Of a DNA stretch of 19,049 nt, positions 1 to 6,876 are shown one piece after another. Below the pieces are notes generated by a model, which searched no databases, had not been told where the DNA came from, and saw only the letters and a program-made list of their open reading frames with translations. The position numbers and the translations under genes were made by a program. Location: NCBI GenBank assembly GCA_050258555.1, contig JBLMZA010000142.1, positions 1 through 19,049 of the forward strand, given 5' to 3'. Numbering within the stretch: the stretch's first letter is position 1; each line of letters opens with the position of its first letter. This DNA comes from CAISDA01 sp050258555. Its GTDB lineage: Bacteria > Bacteroidota > Ignavibacteria > UBA10030 > UBA8401.

Positions 1-93
1 CCCGCATGGATCGACAGGGAAATCACGGGCGACCACCGCTACAGCAACTCCGCGCTCTCGCTGCATCCCTATCGAGACTGGGTCGACCGATAG
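1..93 (+). CDS. C-terminal end of an unidentified protein (5' truncated by window)
   Basis: The first reading frame is open from base 1 to a TAG at 91-93 and gives 30 residues that look like a real protein tail, with DHRYSNSALSLHPYRDWV near the end. Codon third positions are mostly G or C, as in the neighbouring genes. I do not recognise the family from so short a piece. The last 25 bases (69-93) overlap the 3' end of the convergent glycosidase-like gene on the other strand. An open frame of 30 codons can occur by chance in GC-rich DNA, so this call rests mainly on residue composition and codon use. Confidence 0.5.
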   Translation, partial: PAWIDREITGDHRYSNSALSLHPYRDWVDR

Positions 94-2498
94 CGTTTCA
101 TCGCCACGGCCAGAATGCCGAACTGGTCGGTGAGCAGGCCTTCGTAGCCGCAGGGCCAGCCGTCCCAGAATCTCCAGTCGATGCCGGACTTCGAGCCGCC
201 GAAGGCGGTGGCATTCCCAAGGCCCTCGCACAACTGTTCAAGCATCCGGTCGGCTTCGGCTTCCATGCCGGCCTCGTAGAGCGCGCCGACGAAGTGGCGT
301 GACTGCGAATGCGTGAGCCCGCCGTTGGCATAATATCCCATCGAAAAGCCCTGCATGATTTCGGTCATGTCCTCATCGGGCACGCACCACAGGTTTCCCG
401 GAAGTCCGTTGCGCCAGTTGTCGAGTCCCACATGCAGCATTTCCTCATAGAGCTTCCGGATCATCGAGCGCGACGTCTCCCGATCGACGACGCCCGAGGT
501 GACGGCCGCGCCGTTGACGGCGAGGAACGCATAGTCGTGCAGCTTTCCTTCCTTGCATCTCCATCCGGCAAGCCATCCCGTTTCGGGATTGAAGAACGTG
601 GGCAGATAATTCTTCTTGAGCGTTCGGGCCCATGCATCCATGCCGTGCGCGAGATGCGCCGCGCCGAGGCGCGGCAGGACATCCGCGAGCTTCACGAGCG
701 CGGCATAGAGCAAGGCATTGGCGAATGCGTCTTTCCATCCGAACGAGATCACATCGAACCAGTTCGTGCTCCATGCCATCGAGCCTGTCACACCCTGCCT
801 GAAATCGCTTTCGATCAGACCGTCTCCGTCCAGGTCGCGCGCGCGCATGAGCGCGATGTGATGCGCCAGACGGCGATCGAAGCGCGCGACCCATTCCGGC
901 GTGCCGCTCTCGGCAAGGAAGTCGGCCAGTCCCAGCAGCGCCGCGGTGCCGGTCATCAGGTATTCGTCTTCGGCTTCGTGGATCGAGCCGTTTTTGAACA
1001 TGCGTCCGCTGGCGTAGCCCGGACCGCCGTCGAGCCAGCGCTCAATCGAATCGCGCACCAGGTCCATCGCGCGCAGTCCCGGAAAGATCGTGCCGATGCC
1101 GAGCGCCGCGGCGCTCCATGTGTCCATGCAGATGGGGCAGTGCATCGAGTTGCCGTTGTTGCTGAGCGTCGATGTGTCGGCGCGGTAGGAAAGCGACGTG
1201 AGCGCGCAGCGGCGGACGGCGCGCGCCACCTCTTCGGGCGTTTCCTCCTTCAACGGCACCGAGACCTGATCGACGGAGAATGTGATCGCGGCGCGGTGCG
1301 TGCCGGGGAGCAGAAGGTAATCGCCTTCCACCTGCAGCTCTTCGCCGAGCTTGATTTCCATGAGCCCCATGTTCATCGGGCGGAACGCGTCGGAGCGGAA
1401 CAGAACATTCGGACTGTCGGATGACGCATCGAATGTGCCGAATCCCGGTGCATGCATGTATGCCGGCGGAATGAGGCAGCCGGTCTGCCCCCGGCGAACG
1501 ATCGAGCCGAGCACGGTCGATGCGCTTGCCGAGGCGTTCATGGCCGTCGCCCAGAGCGAGCTTTCCCACGCATGCAGCGGCTTCATGCCCGTGCGTTCGG
1601 CATCGAGCGTGAAGTGATCCTCGAACATCCGGAATGTGAGCGAGTAATGCTGTCCCGCCGAAGGAAAGTCGACCGTATAGATGACCGTGTTGCCCCCGAT
1701 GACCGTCGTGCCTTCGGCGTCGTAGCGGATGAGCGGAGATGCGGCGGCCGCGCTTCCGACCGGATGCAGACGGATGCCCTGCAGAAAAATGCCGGGACTG
1801 AGACGGAGAAGGTTCGTCTGCGTGCGGCCCCGACCTTCATCATCGATCGAGAGATAGGAAAATCCCGTGCGCCCGAGACAGAATCCGAGCTCGTAAAAGC
1901 GCGTGCGGTATCGGACTTCGCCGTTCAATCGTTCGGCTGTGACGCCGGAGGGAAGATCGGACAGCACATCGACGGTCGAGACAAGCCGGCGTTCGTGTTT
2001 CGGAGCGGCGACGGAGGGAGCGATGCCTTCGAGAATGAATGCGCCCGAGGCCAGGTTCCATGAGGGCCACCACGGATCGATGCCGCATTTGCGGATCTCG
2101 ATCTGTACGGAGGATGTTGCGATGCCGCCGAGATCGAGCCAGATGATTTCGCCTTCGGTTTCGGGACGGGGAAGACCGGTCTTATAGAGGACGGCATTCC
2201 ATCGATCGTCCTGCCATGCAAGAACGCGGACATCCTCGACCCAGTCGAGTTCGGTATGGCTTCCGCATTTGTGATAGCCCTGCGCGCGGCGGATGCCGAG
2301 CCGGGAAAGAGTGGCGGGCGCGTGGAGCTCGAGCGTGCGCGCATGAATGATGCGGTGCATGGGAGCGCCCTCTTCGCCGGGCAGGGGAGAAGTCCAAAGG
2401 GCACGGCAGTGCGAGACGCCGCCTTTGATGCCGAGATCGCCCGAAGGCGGCTCGACATCGGTCAGCGTCAGAAGATCGAGACTCGTTTCATCGCTCAT
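69..2498 (-). CDS. six-hairpin (alpha/alpha)6 glycosidase-like protein, GH116-like
   Basis: An 809-residue protein with no signal peptide, so probably cytoplasmic. Residues about 1-420 look like beta-rich domains (for example WLDLGGIATSSVQIEI near 120-135). Residues about 440-805 resemble the six-hairpin glycoside hydrolase fold: a short Cys-containing stretch MHCPICMDTW at 452-461, acidic HEAEDEY at 507-513, DLDGDGLIESD at 555-565, NWFDV at 579-583 and YYANGGLTHSQ at 722-732. The closest family by memory is GH116 (bacterial and GBA2-type beta-glucosidases), where a Glu and an Asp act in catalysis; the candidates here are the acidic residues at 508-511 and Asp582, but I cannot align them. The ATG at 2498 is chosen because it overlaps the ferredoxin stop as ATGA; the frame stays open upstream to 2678 but that part overlaps the ferredoxin and is arginine-rich and unlike the rest. 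Substrate and activity are unknown, and a non-catalytic relative is possible. Confidence 0.6.
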   Translation of the reverse strand: MSDETSLDLLTLTDVEPPSGDLGIKGGVSHCRALWTSPLPGEEGAPMHRIIHARTLELHAPATLSRLGIRRAQGYHKCGSHTELDWVEDVRVLAWQDDRWNAVLYKTGLPRPETEGEIIWLDLGGIATSSVQIEIRKCGIDPWWPSWNLASGAFILEGIAPSVAAPKHERRLVSTVDVLSDLPSGVTAERLNGEVRYRTRFYELGFCLGRTGFSYLSIDDEGRGRTQTNLLRLSPGIFLQGIRLHPVGSAAAASPLIRYDAEGTTVIGGNTVIYTVDFPSAGQHYSLTFRMFEDHFTLDAERTGMKPLHAWESSLWATAMNASASASTVLGSIVRRGQTGCLIPPAYMHAPGFGTFDASSDSPNVLFRSDAFRPMNMGLMEIKLGEELQVEGDYLLLPGTHRAAITFSVDQVSVPLKEETPEEVARAVRRCALTSLSYRADTSTLSNNGNSMHCPICMDTWSAAALGIGTIFPGLRAMDLVRDSIERWLDGGPGYASGRMFKNGSIHEAEDEYLMTGTAALLGLADFLAESGTPEWVARFDRRLAHHIALMRARDLDGDGLIESDFRQGVTGSMAWSTNWFDVISFGWKDAFANALLYAALVKLADVLPRLGAAHLAHGMDAWARTLKKNYLPTFFNPETGWLAGWRCKEGKLHDYAFLAVNGAAVTSGVVDRETSRSMIRKLYEEMLHVGLDNWRNGLPGNLWCVPDEDMTEIMQGFSMGYYANGGLTHSQSRHFVGALYEAGMEAEADRMLEQLCEGLGNATAFGGSKSGIDWRFWDGWPCGYEGLLTDQFGILAVAMKRYRSTQSR

Positions 2499-2746
2499 GA
2501 AGACAGCTCGTCGGCCTTGTCGCGCAGCGCGCGCACGGGACAATCGAGGGCGATCTTCTTCAGGCGCTCTTCCTCTTCGGGCGTCTGCGGCTGACGGTAG
2601 AGATAGCAGAAGACTTCCGACTCGTCGAATGTGATCATATCGCCGGCCACGTGGATGCACTGACCGCAGCCGTCGCACTGGATCGTGGTATGGAATCTGC
2701 CCGGCTCGTTGAACCGGAGCGGCTCAGACTGATCATGTTCGCTCAT
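2495..2746 (-). CDS. small single-cluster ferredoxin-like protein
   Basis: An 83-residue acidic protein with the iron-sulfur pattern C-x2-C-x2-C at residues 24, 27 and 30 (CDGCGQC) and a fourth Cys followed by Pro at 69-70 (DCPVRAL). This is the arrangement of monocluster [4Fe-4S] or [3Fe-4S] ferredoxins that carry electrons in the cytoplasm. One further Cys (47) lies in the insert between the third and fourth ligands. The frame continues open upstream to 2908, but the ATG at 2746 starts a sequence of normal ferredoxin length and the upstream part runs through strong palindromes, so it was rejected as coding. The Shine-Dalgarno is weak (GGAC). Its stop overlaps the start of the glycosidase-like gene (ATGA at 2495-2498), implying coupled translation. 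The redox partner is not evident from the window. Confidence 0.8.
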   Translation of the reverse strand: MSEHDQSEPLRFNEPGRFHTTIQCDGCGQCIHVAGDMITFDESEVFCYLYRQPQTPEEEERLKKIALDCPVRALRDKADELSS

Positions 2747-2783
2747 GATGGTGTCCGTTAGGTTGATGAAATATTTTTTATGT

Positions 2784-2806
2784 GGGTCGATGCGCTGCAT
2801 CGACCC
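2784..2806. repeat. perfect hairpin, 10-bp stem and 3-base loop
   Basis: GGGTCGATGC (2784-2793) and GCATCGACCC (2797-2806) are exact inverted copies around GCT. Read on the minus strand, it lies about 40 bases upstream of the ferredoxin start and is followed by an A-rich rather than T-rich stretch, so it is not a canonical intrinsic terminator. It may be an mRNA structure, a protein-binding palindrome or part of a palindromic repeat. Confidence 0.85.
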
Positions 2807-2862
2807 GGGGCGAAGCAATCCACAACCGCGCTTAACGCGCGTATCATTTCCCGCTTCGCCCC
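2807..2862. repeat. long inverted repeat with nested hairpin, between ccmF and ferredoxin
   Basis: GGGGCGAAGC (2807-2816) pairs exactly with GCTTCGCCCC (2853-2862). The 36-base loop holds a second perfect hairpin, CGCGC (2827-2831) with GCGCG (2837-2841). The outer arm touches the neighbouring hairpin with no gap, so the two would stack in RNA. The structure starts 5 bases after the ccmF stop. No T-tract follows on either strand. The core GCTTCGCCCC also occurs in the palindrome at 13895-13909. Confidence 0.8.
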
Positions 2863-2867
2863 ACAAT

Positions 2868-5132
2868 TTATGCCGAGAGGATGTTCTCTTCCTTCTTGCG
2901 CCGGGCATAGGCGATGATCATGCCCAGGAAGAGGAGCACCGTGCCGATCCACAAGAGGATGATGAACGGATGCACGCTCGCTTCAACGATCAGCACGTCC
3001 GTGTGTTCCTTCGGATCGGGAGCGGCGCCCTTCTGCAGAAGTCCCACGACGATCTGCGAATCATCACTGCTGCCCTGCATGCCGCCGATATGCATCTCGA
3101 GCAGCTGCACGTCCGAACCCAGAAGTTTCGAGTGCACAACCTTGTATTTCGGCACGCCGGACTGGTCATAGGAAATCGCCGGCACGATCTTTTCCGTCTC
3201 CTTGCCTTTCGTCACCTCGAGCACCGTCCCGACCGTGGCTCCGCCGGGCGAACCCATCTGATGGCTGTCCATTTCAAATCCCGTGAACTGCACGGTCGCG
3301 CCGGCCAGCGTGCCCTTGCCGCCCTTGATGAGGGCAAGCGTTTCGCCGAGCGCCGGCTGATCTGCCGCGCGGCTTTCCTCGATCGACACGGGAGAAATAT
3401 AGAAGTCGCGCGTGAAATACGAATAGAGATCCGGCGAGCGCATCATGCCGCTGCGTTCGGTCTGAAACATAACAGGAGAAAGCGTGAACTGCGTTCCCTC
3501 GTGTTCCACGTGTATGTCGAATGCCATCTTGCCGCCTTCGATCGGCCGGTGTCCGATATAGGTCGCCTTGTGTCCGTAGATATCCTGCGGCACATTGACC
3601 GGAAGCGCGAACGTCTCCTTCTGCTTCAGGACGCCGTTCAAAATGACGCCGAGGAAGAAGAGTCCGAGCCCGATGTGCGCGATCTTGCCTCCGAGCATGC
3701 GCCAGTTGCCCTGCATCGTCTGCAATCCGACTTCAATGTTGACGGCGATCGTGAAGACCGAGGCGAAGACAAGCAGGATGACCATCGGGCTGGTGAACGA
3801 GGCCATCCATGCGATCACGATGGTGGCGGCCACGGCGGCGGCGAGCGACTTCGCCGATTTTTCGGCGACGATTTTGTATTCATCCTCCTTCCAGCGGATC
3901 ATGAGGCTCAGCCCGATGAAGAGCGTCATCACCGCGGCGAAGGGAAGGGCGGTCGTATCATAGAACGACGGCTCGACGCGCGTCTGCGACACCAGCGGCA
4001 CGTTGGTGCCGAAGAAGACGACGACGGCGATGATCAGCAGCAGGAACGATCCGGCAAAGAGCGAGAATTCGCGCGACAGGATTTTCATCGGCGCGCCAGC
4101 GGTGCTGAGCTCGCGGTTGCGCACAAGGATGAATCCGATGCCGATGGCGACGAAGGCGATCACGAAGGCAAGAAGCAGTCCGTAGACGACGCGGCCCGGA
4201 TCGGTGAACGAGTGGACGCTCGACTCGCCGAGCACGCCGCTGCGCGTGAGAAACGTCGAATAGACGACCGTGGCGAACGATGCGACCGCCAGGCCGAAGT
4301 TCGTGCGCGGCAGCTTCTGGGTGCGAAGCTGTATGAGCATCGTATGCACGAGCGCGATCAGCAGAAGCCATGGGATGAGCGACGAATTTTCAACCGGGTC
4401 CCAGCCCCAGTATCCGCCCCAGCCCAGAATGCCGTACGCCCAGTAGGCGCCGAGCATGATGCCGAGTCCCAGAATGAGCGCGGCGGCGATCGACCACGGC
4501 AGCGCGTTCACGATCCACTGCGTATAGACGCGCTTCCAGAGCGCGGCGATGGCGAAGGCGAAGGGAATGGCCGTGAGCGCAAAGCCGACGAAGAGCACGG
4601 GAGGATGCGCGACCATCCAGATGTTCTGCAATAACGGATTCAGGCCCTGGCCGTTCTGCGGAAGCTGTCCCGGCGCAAGCTGTCCGGGAAAGGCATCGTA
4701 GATGGACTGGAAGGGCGACTTGGCCGACAGCAGTACGAGCAGGAAGAGCTGTGTGGCAAGGAAGACGGCCATCACGGGCGCCTCCATCGGCTTTTTACGG
4801 AGCGAGCCGACGAGCACGAAGCTCAGAATGCCCGAGCACAGCGTCCAGAAGAGGAAGCTTCCTTCCTGTCCGGCATAGAAGCTCGAGATGAGGAAGTGCA
4901 GGGGCAGCTCGCGCGAGCTGTAATTGAAGACGTACGCGTATGAAAAGTCGTGCGACAGGATTGCGCTCATCAGCAGCACGCTGGCGGCAACGATCGAAGC
5001 GCCGGCAGTATAGACGCCGAGCCGTGCGCGCTGAACGAAGAGGTCCGTTCCGCTTTTTTCCGCGAGAAAATATGAAATGATCGATGCAAGGGTCGAGGCC
5101 ATTGCAAGGTAGATCAGCACTATTCCAACCAT
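2868..5132 (-). CDS. ccmF: CcmF/CycK-type cytochrome c haem lyase subunit
   Basis: A 754-residue polytopic membrane protein of the haem-handling family that attaches haem to apocytochrome c on the outer face of the inner membrane (system I). The tryptophan-rich WWD signature WGGYWGWDPVENSSLIPW sits at 238-255. Conserved His candidates are His176 (MVAHPPVLF), His263 (LVHTML), His307 in the typical LTRSGVLGESSVHSF block, and His486 (GGKIAHIGLG). After about residue 505 comes a periplasmic domain of about 200 residues, then a final membrane segment (about 718-740) and a basic tail. It is roughly 100 residues longer than common CcmF proteins, mostly in this domain. The ATG at 5132 has a good Shine-Dalgarno (AAAGGA) and follows the purE stop by 9 bases, so it is probably cotranscribed. 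No other ccm gene is in the window. Confidence 0.9.
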   Translation of the reverse strand: MVGIVLIYLAMASTLASIISYFLAEKSGTDLFVQRARLGVYTAGASIVAASVLLMSAILSHDFSYAYVFNYSSRELPLHFLISSFYAGQEGSFLFWTLCSGILSFVLVGSLRKKPMEAPVMAVFLATQLFLLVLLSAKSPFQSIYDAFPGQLAPGQLPQNGQGLNPLLQNIWMVAHPPVLFVGFALTAIPFAFAIAALWKRVYTQWIVNALPWSIAAALILGLGIMLGAYWAYGILGWGGYWGWDPVENSSLIPWLLLIALVHTMLIQLRTQKLPRTNFGLAVASFATVVYSTFLTRSGVLGESSVHSFTDPGRVVYGLLLAFVIAFVAIGIGFILVRNRELSTAGAPMKILSREFSLFAGSFLLLIIAVVVFFGTNVPLVSQTRVEPSFYDTTALPFAAVMTLFIGLSLMIRWKEDEYKIVAEKSAKSLAAAVAATIVIAWMASFTSPMVILLVFASVFTIAVNIEVGLQTMQGNWRMLGGKIAHIGLGLFFLGVILNGVLKQKETFALPVNVPQDIYGHKATYIGHRPIEGGKMAFDIHVEHEGTQFTLSPVMFQTERSGMMRSPDLYSYFTRDFYISPVSIEESRAADQPALGETLALIKGGKGTLAGATVQFTGFEMDSHQMGSPGGATVGTVLEVTKGKETEKIVPAISYDQSGVPKYKVVHSKLLGSDVQLLEMHIGGMQGSSDDSQIVVGLLQKGAAPDPKEHTDVLIVEASVHPFIILLWIGTVLLFLGMIIAYARRKKEENILSA

Positions 5133-5141
5133 GATGTTCCT

Positions 5142-5642
5142 TTATTTGATTTTTAAAACTGCATTTTTTGCGGCCGATTCCTTCGCCATCTTCTTCTTGT
5201 AGCCGAGTATTTTTTTCTGAAGCGCCAGATCGGTCATGGCGAGCATCTCGACGGCCAGGAGTCCCGCATTCTTTCCGTTGCCCACGGCAACCGTGGCCAC
5301 GGGCACTCCGGCGGGCATCTGCGCGATGGATAACAGGGAGTCGAGCCCGTCCATCGATTTCGTCCGGATCGGCACGCCGATCACCGGCAGCGGCGTGTGC
5401 GAGGCGGTCATGCCGGGCAGATGTGCCGCGCCGCCTGCGCCGGCGATGATGATGCGGATGCCGCGCGTGTGCGCCGTCTTTCCGTACTTCGCCATCATAT
5501 CCGGAGTGCGGTGCGCGGAGACGATCTTCATTTCGTAAGGGACGCCGAATTCGTCCAGGACGGCGGCGGCATCCTGCATGGTGGGAAGATCCGAATCGCT
5601 TCCCATGATGATTCCGACAACGGGTGCGGTTGCTGCTTTCAC
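5142..5642 (-). CDS. purE: N5-carboxyaminoimidazole ribonucleotide mutase, class I PurE
   Basis: A 166-residue cytoplasmic enzyme of de novo purine synthesis that converts N5-CAIR, made by PurK, to CAIR. Family motifs are clear: GSDSD at 14-18, SAHRTP at 42-47 with the catalytic His, AGAGGAAHLPGM at 67-78 and the LPVIGVP segment at 85-91. The length is normal for class I PurE. The start is a GTG at 5642: there is no suitable ATG, AGGAAA lies 11 bases upstream, and the much longer open frame upstream overlaps purK in a non-homologous frame. It follows purK after 29 bases and precedes ccmF by 9, suggesting one transcript. Confidence 0.95.
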   Translation of the reverse strand: MKAATAPVVGIIMGSDSDLPTMQDAAAVLDEFGVPYEMKIVSAHRTPDMMAKYGKTAHTRGIRIIIAGAGGAAHLPGMTASHTPLPVIGVPIRTKSMDGLDSLLSIAQMPAGVPVATVAVGNGKNAGLLAVEMLAMTDLALQKKILGYKKKMAKESAAKNAVLKIK

Positions 5643-5671
5643 GGTGGAGGTTTCCTGTCTGTTCTGTGTCG

Positions 5672-6808
5672 TTATATGTGTATCGCCTTTTGCAGGCGCC
5701 GGGCTTCTGTGAGCAGCTCGGGAAGCGACGAACCGAGCACGGTCACGTGTCCCATCTTGCGGCCGGGACGCGAGGCGGCCTTTCCGTAGAGATGGAAGTG
5801 GGCGTGCTCGTTCCGCAAGGCCGTGACAAGATTCGCCGTTCCGGGCTTCGGCGTCTTCGATCCGAGCAGGTTCACCATGACCGCGTACGGAGCCAGCATC
5901 GACGTCGAGCCCAGGGGAAGACCGAGCACGGCGCGCACATGATTCTCGAACTGGCTTGTGACGCATCCCTCGATCGTGTAATGGCCCGAATTATGCGGGC
6001 GGGGCGCCATCTCGTTCACCAGGATCTCGTTGTCCGATGTGATGAACATTTCGACGCCGAAGAGTCCCATTCCGCCGACGGCTTCGACCGCCGCAATGGC
6101 GATATGGGCGGCGCGCTGCGCTGTCGTGCGGTCGATCGGCGCGGGAGCGATCACCATGCTGCAGATGTGATCCTTCTGGATCGTCTGCACGACGGGATAG
6201 GCGCGCGTTTCCTTCTTCGTGCGCACGACCATCACGGCGAGTTCCATCGTGAAATCGACGAACTCTTCGGCCATCAGCTGCGCGTGGCGCGCCGAGAGCT
6301 TCTGCCTGGCCGCATCGAACGACGCCTGTGAGCGCACCATCGCGTTGCCGTAGCCGTCGTATCCCATCTTGCGCGACTTCATGACAACGGGCGAGCCGAG
6401 CCGTGCGCGCAACTCCTTCCATGACGTCTCGCGCGTCACAGGAAGGAAGAGGGGAACGGGAATGCCGTGCTGTGCGAGCGTTTCCTTCTGTATGAATTTA
6501 TCCTGTATGCGTGCGATGACCGCGGAAGAGGGAACGACCTCCCGTCCGAGCGATTCGATGAACTCGAGCCGGCGATAGTCGATGAATTCATTTTCCAGCG
6601 TGACGACGCCGCATGCGTGCGCAAACTGCGTCACGAGTTCTTCATTGTCCACCCAGCCCACGAATTCCTGATGCGTGAGCTGTCCGGCAGGCGAGCACTC
6701 TTCGCGCTCGAGAATGGCCGTTCGGATGCCGAGGCGCGATGCCGCCTGCGCCGACATGCGTGCGAGCTGGCCGCCGCCGAGGATGCCGATTGTCAGATGT
6801 TTATGCAA
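5672..6808 (-). CDS. purK: N5-carboxyaminoimidazole ribonucleotide synthase, PurK
   Basis: A 378-residue ATP-grasp enzyme that makes N5-CAIR from AIR, ATP and bicarbonate, feeding PurE encoded directly downstream. Visible are the N-terminal loop GILGGGQLARM at 8-18, the TLENEFID segment, the ATP-binding block around KSRKMGYDGYGN, and the C-terminal NEMAPRPHNSGHYTIEGC segment typical of PurK. The start must be the TTG at 6808: an in-frame TGA lies two codons upstream, and the next start candidates would remove the glycine-rich loop. No good Shine-Dalgarno is visible. A short AT-rich gap with a small inverted repeat (6843-6858) lies upstream and may hold its promoter or operator. Confidence 0.95.
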   Translation of the reverse strand: MHKHLTIGILGGGQLARMSAQAASRLGIRTAILEREECSPAGQLTHQEFVGWVDNEELVTQFAHACGVVTLENEFIDYRRLEFIESLGREVVPSSAVIARIQDKFIQKETLAQHGIPVPLFLPVTRETSWKELRARLGSPVVMKSRKMGYDGYGNAMVRSQASFDAARQKLSARHAQLMAEEFVDFTMELAVMVVRTKKETRAYPVVQTIQKDHICSMVIAPAPIDRTTAQRAAHIAIAAVEAVGGMGLFGVEMFITSDNEILVNEMAPRPHNSGHYTIEGCVTSQFENHVRAVLGLPLGSTSMLAPYAVMVNLLGSKTPKPGTANLVTALRNEHAHFHLYGKAASRPGRKMGHVTVLGSSLPELLTEARRLQKAIHI

Positions 6809-6842
6809 GATTCAAAAACCGTTCGTGATGGAAAAAAATCCT

Positions 6843-6858
6843 GTAAAATACAATTTAC
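6843..6858. promoter_or_regulatory. small AT-rich inverted repeat upstream of purK
   Basis: GTAAA (6843-6847) and TTTAC (6854-6858) form an inverted repeat around six bases, in the 68-base AT-rich gap between the flavoprotein gene and purK. It could be an operator for purine control, but the arms are only five bases and no known box is matched. Confidence 0.25.
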
Positions 6859-6876
6859 TCCGAAAAGGCTGGATTA

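Noticed and set aside
2784..2862. Rho-independent terminator between ccmF and the ferredoxin
   Set aside because: The stems are strong, but an A-rich stretch rather than T's follows on the transcribed strand.
2747..2908. A 54-residue N-terminal extension of the ferredoxin
   Set aside because: The extension is translated from the hairpin region and overlaps the ccmF 3' end, and it resembles no ferredoxin; the ATG at 2746 gives a normal length.
2745..4634. A 629-codon open frame on the plus strand opposite ccmF
   Set aside because: It lies antisense to a well-supported membrane protein; its translation is Arg/His/Asp-rich with no recognisable domain, as expected for a shadow frame in GC-rich DNA.
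5643..5966. A 108-residue N-terminal extension of PurE
   Set aside because: It overlaps purK in another frame and is Arg-rich; PurE homologues begin just before the GSDSD motif.
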